Shown one piece after another: positions 7,197 to 17,192 of a DNA stretch of 34,902 nt. Every line of letters starts with the position of its first letter. Position 1 is the stretch's first letter. The stretch comes from a bacterium (lineage in GTDB: Bacteria; Gemmatimonadota; Gemmatimonadetes; Gemmatimonadales; Gemmatimonadaceae), in assembly GCA_021813725.1 (NCBI GenBank), contig JAKAJN010000019.1, positions 1 through 34,902 on the forward strand. Reading direction: 5' to 3'. The position numbers and the translations under genes were made by a program. The notes under the pieces are model-generated. The model was not told the DNA's origin. It saw only the letters and a program-made list of their open reading frames with translations, and did not search any database.

Positions 7197-8444
7197 CTAC
7201 TCCTGTCGCAGGGCGGCGATCGGGTCGAGCATCGAGGCGCGGCTGGCCGGATAGACGCCGCTGAGGATCCCGACACCGGCCCCCAGCGCGACACCGACCA
7301 CCACCGACCAGGGGGCGACGCTGGCCGGGAGCGGACTGACGGCGGCAATCAGCTTGGCCAGCCCGACGCCCAGCGCAATGCCGAAGGCCGCGCCGACCGT
7401 GCTCAACGTCGCCGCCTCGACCAGGAACTGGCTCAGGATGTCGGCGCGCCGCGCGCCCAGCGCCTTGCGGATGCCGATCTCGCGCGTGCGCTCCGCGACC
7501 GCGACGAGCATGATGTTCATGATGACGATGGCGCCGACCACAAGTCCGATGGCCGGAAGCGCGATTCCGGCGAGCACCAGGTAGCGCTTGAGCTTGTTCC
7601 AGAACGCGAGTGCGCTTTCCGAGGTCTGCAGCGAGAAGTTGTCGGGTTGGGCCGGGCGCAGCTTGTGCCGCACGCGCATCACCTGCCGCACGCGCTCCTG
7701 CGTCTCCGTCATCTGTGCCGCCGAGGGCACCTGGATGATGACGGCGTCGACGATGGACGGGACGACATTCAGCTGGCGGCGCACCGGCGACTGCCACGGC
7801 GCGAAGACCTGGTTGTCGAACGACAGGCCGAACGCGCTGCCCTGCGTCTCCAGGACGCCGATGACGGTATAGGGGAGTCCGCCCATTCGCAGTTCGCGGC
7901 CGATCGGGTTGAGCCCCGGGAAGAGGCGCTTCACGACGTCGGGACCGACGATCACGACCGGCGTCCCCATCTCCAGCTCCTGCGGCGTGAACTCGCGTCC
8001 CTCGGTGACGACGAACTTGCGGATGGCGAAGAAGTCGCCCTCGATGGCGCTGATCTGCGCGTTGCGCGGGCCGCCCGAGTAGCGCGACGACACGGGGAGA
8101 GTGTTGTCGCTGACGACGGCCCACCGGGTGCCGGCCGGGAGCGCCTCGACGACGGGCGCCACGTCGTCGTGGTACAGCCGTGGCCGCCGGCGATACGACT
8201 CCCAGACCGACGGGTCCACGTCGCCCATGTTGATGTTGGGGCGGTGGCGCAACTCGAACGAGTTGACCCCGATGAGCTTGCCGATCAGGTCCTGCTCCAT
8301 GTATCGCCCCATCCCCTCGACGATCGAGACGACGGCGATGAGGAACATCACCCCGATGCAGACGCCGAGCAGGGTGAAGAAGCTCTTCAGTTTCTGCGCC
8401 CGGATGGTGGCCAGGGCGAGGCGGATGGATTCGATGAAGAGCAT
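7197..8444 (-). CDS. MacB/FtsX-type ABC permease, A subunit of pair 1
   Basis: 415-residue permease, first of the six in transcription order. The ATG is at 8444. A short helix and QKLKSFFTLLGV lead into TM1 (about 22-44). The MacB periplasmic domain shares a Trp followed by an Arg-Arg-Arg-Pro-Arg stretch with the other A proteins. AERTREIGIRKALGARRA and three C-terminal TM helices follow, and the end is LDPIAALRQE. It is separated from the ATPase gene by 219 bp containing a nested inverted repeat, so permease expression may be set apart from that of the ATPase, adaptor and channel. Like the other five it has no nucleotide-binding domain; classical MacB carries one fused at the N-terminus. Confidence 0.93.
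   Translation of the reverse strand: MLFIESIRLALATIRAQKLKSFFTLLGVCIGVMFLIAVVSIVEGMGRYMEQDLIGKLIGVNSFELRHRPNINMGDVDPSVWESYRRRPRLYHDDVAPVVEALPAGTRWAVVSDNTLPVSSRYSGGPRNAQISAIEGDFFAIRKFVVTEGREFTPQELEMGTPVVIVGPDVVKRLFPGLNPIGRELRMGGLPYTVIGVLETQGSAFGLSFDNQVFAPWQSPVRRQLNVVPSIVDAVIIQVPSAAQMTETQERVRQVMRVRHKLRPAQPDNFSLQTSESALAFWNKLKRYLVLAGIALPAIGLVVGAIVIMNIMLVAVAERTREIGIRKALGARRADILSQFLVEAATLSTVGAAFGIALGVGLAKLIAAVSPLPASVAPWSVVVGVALGAGVGILSGVYPASRASMLDPIAALRQE
7200..7205 (-). promoter_or_regulatory. Ribosome binding site embedded in the A1 stop region
   Basis: CAGGAG (the Gln-Glu codons before TAG) lies 5 nt upstream of the GTG at 7194. It decides in favour of the GTG start for the B partner. Confidence 0.75.
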
Positions 8445-8533
8445 GCAGTCCCTACGCCGACGTTTGGGCGGAGGTTTCTGGGACGATGGGGGCTTGGGCG
8501 CTCAGACGGGGGGTGCGATGGGGATCCGCGATG

Positions 8534-8634
8534 ACGATCACGATGGTGAATCACGGCCGTTCGCCCGTACGCAAAGGGCGGCCCCTTTGGTGGGCCGCCC
8601 TTCCAGCGCACTCGACATCGCGACTCGTGATCGT
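8534..8634. other. Nested inverted repeat in the ATPase-permease spacer (attenuator or terminator candidate)
   Basis: The 219-bp gap 8445-8663 holds an inner hairpin with 11-bp perfect arms (8574-8584 and 8592-8602; AAGGGCGGCCC and its complement) and a 7-nt loop. This sits inside an outer 10-bp pair (8534-8543 ACGATCACGA and 8625-8634 TCGTGATCGT). In the minus-strand transcript the inner stem is followed only by a few U-containing bases, not a proper U run. It lies directly downstream of the ATPase gene, where a partial terminator would lower permease mRNA relative to ATPase mRNA. The sequence next to the ATPase stop also has loosely 7-nt-periodic GAT-rich stretches. Confidence 0.55.
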
Positions 8635-8663
8635 GAATCCCAATCCGAGGTCCCGATCGCCAA

Positions 8664-9478
<815 letters not shown>

Positions 9479-9482
<4 letters not shown>

Positions 9483-10753
9483 GACTTCTTCTCCCCGGGC
9501 TTCTGCACCGGCTGCTTGGCTTCGCGCACGATGGCGCCATCCTTGAGCTCGCGGATGGCCTGGTAGGTGCCGCCCACGATGCGTTCGTCCGCTTTCACGC
9601 CGGACAGGACCTCGAAGTACTTCTCGCCGGCGATCCCTACCTTTACGGGCCGGAAGGTGACTTTGTTGGTGCCGTCCACGACGAACACCCCCTCGACGTC
9701 CTTCTTGCCGACCTGCTTCACGGGCGCCTTGCTGCTCGGCACGGAGTCGGTGTTCTTGAGCTCCTCGTTCTCCCGGACCGTGAGCGCGATGATCGGAATT
9801 GCGAGCACCTGCGTGCGCGTGTCGGTGATCACCTTGGCGGTGGCCGAGAAGTCCTGCCGCGTGTCAGCCGGCGGGTTGACGAGGCGGATCTTGACCTCGT
9901 AGTCGATGGCTTGGTCGCCGGTCGTGGTCGTGGTGCCGCGCACGGAACTCTGCGAGATCTCGGCGACACGTCCGATGAACGTCGTGTCGGGGAACGCGTC
10001 AATCTGAATGACCGCCGAGTCGCCCAGCGAGATGCGCGACACGTCGGTCTCGTCCACCTTCACCTTGGTCTCCAGCACGCTCATGTCGGCAATCGTCATT
10101 AGCGTCGCGGCGTCCTTGTTGAACGTGCCCTGGACCGCCGTCTCGCCATTCTCGACGTTGAGGCGCGTGACCCGCCCCGACATGGGCGCGTAGATGTTGG
10201 TGCGCGACAGCTGCCAGCGCGCGTCCTTGAGCGACGCCTCGGCCTGTTTCACCGACTCGTGCGCCGCTTCATAGAGCGCCTGGCTGACTTCCATGCTCGT
10301 CTTGAGCTGTTCCAGCTGTTCGTCGCTGATCAAGGTGGCGTTGCTCTTCTTGATCTCGGCGGAGCGCTGGTAGTTCTTCGTCGCCTGAGAGAGGTTGGCG
10401 TTGGCCTGGGCCAGTCCCGCGCGGGCATTGGCAAGCGCGGCTTCGGCGCGCTGCACCTGGCTCTCGAACTGCTGCGGGTCGATCTGCAGCACCAGCTGCC
10501 CCTTCTTCACCATGTCGCCCATCTTGACGTTGAGCGCGACGATCTTGCCGGTGATGTCGGCGGAGAGGTCCACCTTGGTGCGCGGGGTCACCTGGCCGCT
10601 GGCGGTGACCGACGCCACGAGATCGCGCTTCTGCACGTTCTCGATGCGCACTTCGGTCCCCTTCTTCTTCGACTTCGTGAACTGCAGGTAGCCGATGGCG
10701 CCCACGGCCACGACGCCGACGCCGATGACAATCCACTTGGTACGCTTGGTCAT
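9479..10753 (-). CDS. Periplasmic adaptor (membrane fusion protein), MacA/YknX-like
   Basis: 424 residues. A single N-terminal membrane anchor (about 8-23) is preceded by TKRTK. The first half of a lipoyl-like domain (about 60-95) follows, then a long alpha-hairpin rich in Ala, Gln and Glu (about 97-200, for example [19 protein letters not shown]), the second lipoyl half (around 205-235), and beta-barrel and membrane-proximal domains to the end. RND/HlyD-type adaptors of this kind link an inner-membrane ABC permease to a TolC channel. It sits 12 nt after the channel gene and overlaps the ATPase gene by 4 nt. The C-terminal tail [11 protein letters not shown] is charged and probably unstructured. 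Confidence 0.94.
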
Positions 10754-10765
10754 GGTCTGTCTCTG

Positions 10766-12232
10766 TTAGCGGAGGGGACGGCCCACCGCGTTCTCGAGCG
10801 CGGCCCAGGCACGGTGATAATCATAGATGGCGCCGATCCGGTCGGTCGACGCCCGCTCATAGTCATTGCGGGCCTGGACCAGCTCGACGAAGGAACTGAC
10901 GCCCACGCGGTAGCGCTCCTGCGCCAACGTGAGGGCCTCCTGCGCCGCCGACGCATTCTGCTCCTGCAACCCGACCGTACGATACGCCGCCTGCAGCGAG
11001 GTCCAGGCCGAAGTGACATCGGCGGTGAGCTGCAGCTCCTGCTTGCGCACGTCGTAGCGCGCGTTGTCGCGCGCGATCTGTGCCTCCTGCAGGCGCTGTT
11101 CGCGCCCGAACTTGTCGAAGAGCGGCAGCGAGACGGTGAGCGACAGATTGTACGGGCTCGACGTAAAGTCGAACGGGAAGGTCTTGTTGCCGTCACGAAC
11201 GGCCTGCGCGGCGGCCGGCGTCCACGTCATTGCGCTGCACTTGGCGCCGATCGAGCTGAGCCCGGCGCCCTTGCGAATGGAGTCGGTGGTGAAGCAGCCG
11301 GCTTGACTGCCGAGCATCTGGTTCTGCGCCTGCGCCACCAGATAGTCGGCGTTCTTGTACTGCGTGGTGTAGCCGCCGAGCTGTGCGCCCAGCGATACGG
11401 TGGGGGTGTAGGCCCCGCGTGCCGAACGCACGCCCTGGGCCGCGGCACTCTGTCGCGACTGGTAGCCCTGCAGCGTCGGGTTGTTCTTGCGCGCGACATC
11501 GAGCAGTTGGCTGATCTCGAAGGCCGGCGCGGCAACCGACGTCATTGGGACGAGCGTCACCGGGCCGGAGCGTGCGACGCCGAGCTGCTGGAAGAGCTTG
11601 AGCTGGTCCACCTCGGCGGTGTTTCGCGCCCGCAGCGCGGTCACCTGCTGTTGGCCGACGGCCACCTCGGCGCGCTTGACGTCGAGCGACGTGCCGGAGC
11701 CCACGCCGACTTTCGCCCTGGCGAGATCGAGGTCGAGCTGGACCTTCTTGAGCAGCGAGTCCTGCAGTTCCGCGTTCGCGCCGCTCTGCAGTGCGGTCAG
11801 AAACTGATTGACCACCGCTGCGCGCAGCGCGACATCGGCCGCGGCGACATCGGCTTCGGCCGCGTCCACGTTGGCGCGGGCCCGACGCACTTCGGTCATC
11901 GTCGAGGCGGAGAAGCGGGCGTTGAAGTTCAGTCCCCAGTTGCTCGAGATGATGTCGGACGTCGCACCGAAGGCCACGCCGCCGAAGAACTCCTGCTTGC
12001 CCTGACGATAGCCGGTGCCGAACGACGCATCGGCGCCGGGCAGGAACGCGCCATAGGCCGAGCGCAGGGCGAGTGCGGCGCGCGTGCGCGTACTGAGCTG
12101 CTGCTGATAGACGGGATTGTTCTTCTTCGCGATCCCGATGGCGTCATCCAGAGTCAGCGTGGCCGGTGCCGCCTGGGCGGCGGCCGATAGGGCGACTCCC
12201 GAAACGACGAGGGCGGTCAGAATTTGACGCAT
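10766..12232 (-). CDS. TolC-like outer membrane efflux protein
   Basis: 488 residues from the ATG at 12232, chosen because it gives a compact signal peptide (MRQILTALVVSGVALSAAAQA, cut about residue 21). An in-frame ATG at 12247 would add five residues. Neither has a clear Shine-Dalgarno sequence. The mature protein begins with the TolC-family opening ATLTLDDAIGIAKKNNPVYQ and has two repeated halves of long amphipathic helices with beta segments such as SPYNLSLTVSLPLFDKFGREQRLQEAQ. It ends in the typical RYRVGVSSFVELVQARNDYE helix. It should form the trimeric outer-membrane duct of the tripartite exporter. First core gene of the exporter operon, 128 bp after the small secreted protein gene. 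Confidence 0.94.
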   Translation of the reverse strand: MRQILTALVVSGVALSAAAQAAPATLTLDDAIGIAKKNNPVYQQQLSTRTRAALALRSAYGAFLPGADASFGTGYRQGKQEFFGGVAFGATSDIISSNWGLNFNARFSASTMTEVRRARANVDAAEADVAAADVALRAAVVNQFLTALQSGANAELQDSLLKKVQLDLDLARAKVGVGSGTSLDVKRAEVAVGQQQVTALRARNTAEVDQLKLFQQLGVARSGPVTLVPMTSVAAPAFEISQLLDVARKNNPTLQGYQSRQSAAAQGVRSARGAYTPTVSLGAQLGGYTTQYKNADYLVAQAQNQMLGSQAGCFTTDSIRKGAGLSSIGAKCSAMTWTPAAAQAVRDGNKTFPFDFTSSPYNLSLTVSLPLFDKFGREQRLQEAQIARDNARYDVRKQELQLTADVTSAWTSLQAAYRTVGLQEQNASAAQEALTLAQERYRVGVSSFVELVQARNDYERASTDRIGAIYDYHRAWAALENAVGRPLR

Positions 12233-12307
12233 GTCCAAGGCATCCAATTGTTGGGTCCGTCAGGCCGTACGGCGTTGCGGCGAAGGGAGTTTCAGGGCAC
12301 GAGACAT

Positions 12308-12337
12308 GACCAGCGGTCCGGCGTCGGGCCCCTGGTC
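12308..12337. terminator. Imperfect hairpin between the secreted-protein gene and the TolC gene
   Basis: GACCAG (12308-12313) pairs with CTGGTC (12332-12337), and GC-rich bases between them extend the stem around a 4-nt loop, with mismatches. It could terminate the gene ending at 12361, making the TolC gene the true operon start. No U run follows, so this is tentative. Confidence 0.35.
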
Positions 12338-12360
12338 GGATGCAGATGAGGCATCGCGCG

Positions 12361-13053
12361 CTATCTCGCGGTGGATCGCGGCGCGTCGTCGCGCAGCGCG
12401 ACGAGTTGACGAGCCGGAATGACGACCTTGAGCAGTCGGCCGGCGCCGTCCACCCAGACTTCGCGAACCAGGCCACTGCCGCCTTCCCGGATCACGTACT
12501 TGCGCGCCGGAATGGCCTGCAGTGCGATGGAGACGCGGTCGTCACCTGCGTCTTCGATGGCGAGCGTCACGAGCACGCCGCGTGACGGCACGACCGCAGA
12601 GACGGCGCCCGCGCCGCGGGCCACGACGAATTCCAGCGGGTGCAGCACGTCGTCCTCGACGATGAGCGTGCCCGGCGGCAGCAGCAACTCGCGTGCGGAC
12701 TCTCCGGTGGCACGCACCGAACGGGCGCTGTAGCGCCGCCCTGAGACCTCGGCTCGATAGCTCTCGCTCACCCGGCCGTCGTCGGTGGACTTGGACTGGA
12801 ACCGGACGGGGAGGCCGGTGGAGTCGGCGCTGAGGTCCACCGTCAGGCGGTGCGAGCCCATCACGACGATGCCGCGCGTCAGCGTTTCGTACGCGCCGGC
12901 GGTGGTGGGGACGTGGCGGATCGAAAAGTCCTCGCGGCCAATGCGATTGCCGGCGCGCGTGATGGTCAGGCTGCCGTCGTCGACGACGGTGGTCTGCGCC
13001 AGTGCCGCGCGCGCGGCAACGAGCAGGGCGAGGAGGAGCGGAGCGTGCTTCAT
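12361..13053 (-). CDS. Secreted or periplasmic protein of unknown function
   Basis: 230 residues from the ATG at 13053. A TTG two codons upstream is an unlikely alternative. The signal peptide MKHAPLLLALLVAARAALAQ is followed by a beta-strand-rich mature part beginning TTVVDDGSLTITRAGNRIGREDF. Alternating hydrophobic and charged residues, and an N-terminal strand with Ile-Gly-Arg-Glu, recall secreted beta-rich DUF3108-type proteins, but I do not recognise a family with confidence. No cysteine or catalytic motif is evident. It lies upstream of, and in the same direction as, the efflux operon, and diverges from the histidine kinase gene. A role linked to the exporter is possible but unsupported beyond position. 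Confidence 0.8.
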   Translation of the reverse strand: MKHAPLLLALLVAARAALAQTTVVDDGSLTITRAGNRIGREDFSIRHVPTTAGAYETLTRGIVVMGSHRLTVDLSADSTGLPVRFQSKSTDDGRVSESYRAEVSGRRYSARSVRATGESARELLLPPGTLIVEDDVLHPLEFVVARGAGAVSAVVPSRGVLVTLAIEDAGDDRVSIALQAIPARKYVIREGGSGLVREVWVDGAGRLLKVVIPARQLVALRDDAPRSTAR

Positions 13054-13140
13054 GGCCAATCCATAAAACTAGACTGACGATTCGTACCCTGCACGTGGTC
13101 GGGGGGTGCCTGCCGGATCGCCGCAGGGACGTCCGCGGGG

Positions 13141-13146
13141 TATTAT
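13141..13146 (+). promoter_or_regulatory. Possible -10 element of the histidine kinase gene
   Basis: TATTAT stands out in GC-rich DNA 8 nt upstream of the GTG at 13155. There is no recognisable -35 at the right spacing. If it is used, transcription would begin at or next to the start codon, giving a leaderless mRNA, which would fit the absence of a Shine-Dalgarno sequence. Confidence 0.25.
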
Positions 13147-13154
13147 CCTCGCCA

Positions 13155-16100
13155 GTGACCTCGTTGATTGCCCCGAAGCGCGCCGGTGGCAGGGCGGTGT
13201 TTGCCTCCCTGCCTCGCTGGGCGTGGATGCCATCGGCGGCGGCGGTGGTGCTGACGGCGGCGGCGTGGATTCGCACGCAAGCGCCGGTCTGGCTGTGGCT
13301 GTGCGGCCTGTTCGTCCTCGTGGCCATCCCCGCGCTCGGCCGGCGCAGTCGGCGCGGACGCGAGGCGGTATTCCTGGCGATGGCCGTGCTGTTCGTGGCC
13401 GACGGCATCTGGGCGCGCACGGAGCGCGTGCGGCGAGAGGCCAATTGGCCGGCGTGGAGCCAGCGCGCGGCCGACCGGGCCACTGAAGAATTCGCCTCGC
13501 GCATCGAGAAGGCGGCGGTGCAGCTGAAGGCAGCGGCGACGACGGCCGCGTCATCGGCGGTGGCGGACAGTGGCGCCGCCGCATGGGCGACGCTGCAGTC
13601 GCTGGTGCGCGGCCACCCCGATCGTGCGGTGCTGCGGGCGCGTCGTGGGCACCCGGAGATCTGGGCGGGCCGCATCTACCTGCCCATCGACTCGCTTCCC
13701 GGCACGCACGGCGTGATGGCGACGCCGTTCTACCTCGCGCTCTACGTCGCCGCATCGCAGGGCGACGTGACCGCCATCGCCACGACCCTGCTGCACGCCG
13801 AGCCGCCGGCGGACAACCTCTCCACACCGCTCGATTCGCACGGGACGCGGCCGCCCGGGATCGCCGGGTACGCCTTCGGGACGGCCGACGTGGCGGGACC
13901 GGTGGTGCGACGCGTCGTGGTGGACGGCGATGCCGTGCTCGCCGTGCGCGCCATCGTTGCGCCGCCCGAAGTGGTGGCGCTCGAAATGACGGAGCGTGCC
14001 ATCCTGCGGAGCGGCGCGCTGCTCGCCTTGCTCGCGCTCTTGTTCATCGCGACGGCGTGGCGGCGCGAGCATCCGGTGCGCACCCGGCTGGCGACGATCG
14101 CGACCGTCGCAGTCGCGGTCGCGGTGCTGCCACTCGGCGCGTACTCCAATTACTCGCGGTGGTTCGACGCCGGTCTCTACTGGGCACCGACGCTTGGGCC
14201 GCTCACGGCCAATGTCGCGGCCTTGGCGATGGTCGGTGCGCTCGCCTTGATGGCCCTATTCGCGACGCAGCGGCAGCGGCGTTCGCGGCGCGGTCGCTGG
14301 GTGTGGGCGGCGGTGCTCGTGATCGTCGCCTCGGTGGGGCCCTTCTTCCTGCGCGATGTGGCGCGCGGCATCCGCGTGCCGACTGGCGGCATGACCACGG
14401 CCCTGTGGCTGGCCTGGGAGCTGTCGGTCTTCCTGGCTGCCTTCGCCGTCTTGCTGCTCGGTGTCACCGCGGGGCAGGCGGCAATCGGAGGTCGCCGCGG
14501 TCTGCCGGCCTGGCTCGCGCCGGTGCTGGCCAGTGCGTCGGCGCTGATGGCGCCAGCGCTGCTCGAGGCACCGGCGCGACTCCCTGGCTGGTACCCGGTG
14601 CTGTGGATCGCGGCGATCGCGGCACTGGCGACAGCGCGGCGGGCTCGGCGCGCGGTGCTGCGCACGGCGTTCGTGGCGGCGTGCGGTGCGACGACGCTCG
14701 TCTGGGCGGCGGCGGTGCGAGAACGCGTGCAGCTCGCGGAGCGTGACGTGGCTGGCCTTGGCGTGGCCGACCCCGATGCGGCCGCGCTCCTCCAGCGGCT
14801 CGCCGCTGACTTGATGCAGGATCCGCCGGTGCCGAACCGCGCCGGCCTGCTCGCGCGGTACGCCGCCACGGAGTTGGGCGCGGCCGGATTCCCCGCTGAG
14901 CTGACCTCGTGGGACTCGCTAGGCCGGCCGGTGGCTGACCTCCGGGTGGCGATGGCGGCCGGTCTCACGACCGGACTCGAGACGTTTGCCGCGGAGGCGC
15001 GGCGGGTGCGCGAACCGGTCCTGCGGCAGACCATCGCCGCCCCCGTGACGCAGCTCGTGCTGGCGGTGCCGCACGCCGGCGGGGCGGTGACGACCGTGGT
15101 TATCTCACCGCGCACCAAGCTGGTGCCCGCCGATCCGTTCACGGCGCTGATCGGGCTGGGGCAGCCGCCGTCGGCCGAGCCGCCGTACACGCTGCAGGAG
15201 GGCGACACGCACGAGTCGAGTGCCGGCGTCCAGCGCTGGGTGCGCCGCGGCGACGAGTTGCACGGCGATTGGATGGTGCCGGTCGGCGATGCGGGTGCGT
15301 CGCGCATCCACGCGCGCGTGGACCTGCGCGGTGTCGAGGTGCTCGCGCCGCGCGGCGCGCTGCTGGTGATGGTTGACCTGCTGCTGGTGCTGTGCATCTG
15401 GGGCCTGCTCTTCGCGGCGGAGGGGACGGGACTGCGCTGGCTGCGCGCCTACGCACGTGGGTGGCCGCGCAGCTATCGCCTGCGGCTGTCGCTGGCGCTC
15501 TTCGCGTTCTTCGTGCTGCCGGCCGGCGGATTTGCGGCGTGGAGCTATCGGCGACTGCAGGCCGACGACCGACAAAGTCGCGACCTGCTGGTACGCGAGA
15601 CACTGCGCGGCGTCGCAGCATCGTCGGACAGTGTGCAACTGGGGGAGGCGGCGGCACGCTTCGACACGCCGCTCCTGCTGTATGCCGACGGGTTGTTGCT
15701 CGGGACGAGCGATCCGCTGTATGACGTGCTTGCTCCGGTGGGTCGGATGCTCCCGCCGGAGGTGGTGCGCGCACTGGGCGACAATGACGACTTGCTCGCC
15801 GGCATGGACGAGAAGGTGGGCGACAACGCCGTGCGCTTCGGGTACCGGGCCGCGATCGATCCGAACGGAGTCCGTCTGGTGCTGTCCGCGCCGGCGCGCA
15901 GCGACGAGTTGGCGCTCGATCGTCGTCGCCGCGACGTGACCGTGCTGGTGCTTGTGGTGACCGCGCTGGGCGCGCTCGCCGCCTTCTGGCTCAGCGGATT
16001 GGCGGCGCGAACCTTCGCACGTCCCATTGACGCGCTGCGGCGCGGCGCGCTCGCCGTGGCGGGGGGCGTGCGCGAGCCGCTGCCGGAGGGACGACCGCCG

Positions 16101-17177
16101 GTGGAGTTCGAACCCGTCTTCGACGCGTTCCGTCAAATGGCGTCGGATCTAGGCGCAAGCCGCGACGCGCTCGAGGCGGCAGAGCGGCGCCTCGCGGCGG
16201 TGCTGCGCGACGTGGCGAGCGGCGTAGTGGCTGTGGACGCCGACGGCCGCATTTCAATGATCAACCCGCGTGCCGTCGCCCTGCTCCCCGCGGGTGCCGT
16301 GCCGGGGGCCGTCGCCGATGACGTGCTCGACACGCCGCTCGCCGAGCGCCTGCGCCGATTCCTCTCGGGAATGGCGGAGCAGGAGGAGTTCGACATTGAA
16401 CGCCCGGGCGGGGTGCAACTGCACGCCCGCATGACGCGCCTGCTGCGCGGCGCGCGCGGCGCGGTGGTGACGCTCGATGACCTGAGCGAACTCGCGCGCG
16501 CCCAACGCGTGCTCGCGTGGGGCGAGATGGCGCGCCAGGTGGCGCACGAGATCAAGAATCCGCTCACGCCCATGCGCCTCGGCATGCAGCACCTGCGTCG
16601 GGCGCGACGCGACGCGCGCGTGGACTTCGACGAGGTGCTCGACGAGAACGTCGCCCGGATGCTGGCCGAGATCGACCGCCTTGACGAGATTGCGCGCGCG
16701 TTCAGCCGCTACGGCATGCTGCCGGAGGAACAGGCGCCCGCCGGGGCGGTTGATGTGGCGGCGATCGTGATGGACGTGGTGCGGCTCGAGCAACTCGGCG
16801 CCGGCGAGGTGGGGTGGCATGTGGACGGTGCATCGTCCTCGGTGATGGCGCTGGCGCGCGAGGCCGAATTGCGCGAGGCCCTGCTGAACGTGCTCGAGAA
16901 TGCGCGACACGCGGGGGCGCGACGCGTGCAGGTGTCGCTGGGCAAGGGCGAAGGGGCCGTGCGCATCGTCGTGCGCGACGACGGACACGGCATCCCGCCC
17001 GATGTGCTGCCGCGGATCTTCGAGCCGCACTTCTCCACGCGCACCAGCGGGAGTGGACTCGGGTTGGCCATCAGCCGGCGACTCATTGAGGGTTGGGGGG
17101 GCGGCATCGAGGTGGTGAGCGCCGCGGGCGAGGGAACCGTGGTGACGATTCGGCTGGTCGGTCGCGCGTCGGCCTGA
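13155..17177 (+). CDS. NtrY-like sensor histidine kinase, very large, multi-sensor
   Basis: 1340 residues from the GTG at 13155, the first start that precedes the first TM segment without the non-membranous upstream frame. Order: N-terminal TM helices (about 20-90); extracytoplasmic segment 1 (about 95-283); a block of about eight TM helices (285-521); segment 2 (about 522-734); TM helices 735-757 and 776-798; segment 3 (about 799-927); TM 928-952; HAMP (953-1005); PAS (about 1008-1108); HisKA with phospho-acceptor His1131 in HEIKNPLTPMRLGMQ; HATPase_c with N box Asn1249, DDGHGIP (1275-1281) and GSGLGLA (1299-1305). The HEIKNPLTP box and WGEMARQVA lead-in match the NtrY group. All catalytic motifs are intact. 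No response regulator is adjacent; the next gene is a Ser/Thr kinase 15 nt downstream. Signal unknown. Confidence 0.93.
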   Translation: MTSLIAPKRAGGRAVFASLPRWAWMPSAAAVVLTAAAWIRTQAPVWLWLCGLFVLVAIPALGRRSRRGREAVFLAMAVLFVADGIWARTERVRREANWPAWSQRAADRATEEFASRIEKAAVQLKAAATTAASSAVADSGAAAWATLQSLVRGHPDRAVLRARRGHPEIWAGRIYLPIDSLPGTHGVMATPFYLALYVAASQGDVTAIATTLLHAEPPADNLSTPLDSHGTRPPGIAGYAFGTADVAGPVVRRVVVDGDAVLAVRAIVAPPEVVALEMTERAILRSGALLALLALLFIATAWRREHPVRTRLATIATVAVAVAVLPLGAYSNYSRWFDAGLYWAPTLGPLTANVAALAMVGALALMALFATQRQRRSRRGRWVWAAVLVIVASVGPFFLRDVARGIRVPTGGMTTALWLAWELSVFLAAFAVLLLGVTAGQAAIGGRRGLPAWLAPVLASASALMAPALLEAPARLPGWYPVLWIAAIAALATARRARRAVLRTAFVAACGATTLVWAAAVRERVQLAERDVAGLGVADPDAAALLQRLAADLMQDPPVPNRAGLLARYAATELGAAGFPAELTSWDSLGRPVADLRVAMAAGLTTGLETFAAEARRVREPVLRQTIAAPVTQLVLAVPHAGGAVTTVVISPRTKLVPADPFTALIGLGQPPSAEPPYTLQEGDTHESSAGVQRWVRRGDELHGDWMVPVGDAGASRIHARVDLRGVEVLAPRGALLVMVDLLLVLCIWGLLFAAEGTGLRWLRAYARGWPRSYRLRLSLALFAFFVLPAGGFAAWSYRRLQADDRQSRDLLVRETLRGVAASSDSVQLGEAAARFDTPLLLYADGLLLGTSDPLYDVLAPVGRMLPPEVVRALGDNDDLLAGMDEKVGDNAVRFGYRAAIDPNGVRLVLSAPARSDELALDRRRRDVTVLVLVVTALGALAAFWLSGLAARTFARPIDALRRGALAVAGGVREPLPEGRPPVEFEPVFDAFRQMASDLGASRDALEAAERRLAAVLRDVASGVVAVDADGRISMINPRAVALLPAGAVPGAVADDVLDTPLAERLRRFLSGMAEQEEFDIERPGGVQLHARMTRLLRGARGAVVTLDDLSELARAQRVLAWGEMARQVAHEIKNPLTPMRLGMQHLRRARRDARVDFDEVLDENVARMLAEIDRLDEIARAFSRYGMLPEEQAPAGAVDVAAIVMDVVRLEQLGAGEVGWHVDGASSSVMALAREAELREALLNVLENARHAGARRVQVSLGKGEGAVRIVVRDDGHGIPPDVLPRIFEPHFSTRTSGSGLGLAISRRLIEGWGGGIEVVSAAGEGTVVTIRLVGRASA

Positions 17178-17192
17178 CACATTTCACTGTCC

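Noticed and set aside
5938-8124. Single minus-strand open frame that would fuse an Arg-rich N-terminus to the B1 permease
   Set aside because: The first 310 residues overlap the A1 permease out of frame and have no membrane character. The GTG at 7194 has a proper CAGGAG site.
8624-8663. GAT-rich, roughly 7-nt periodic sequence next to the ATPase stop as another AGACGGN-type array
   Set aside because: The units are too degenerate and do not match AGACGGN; noted only as part of the spacer.
12361-13053. Treating the small secreted protein as a component of the exporter
   Set aside because: Only position supports it, and a possible hairpin at 12308-12337 separates it from the TolC gene.
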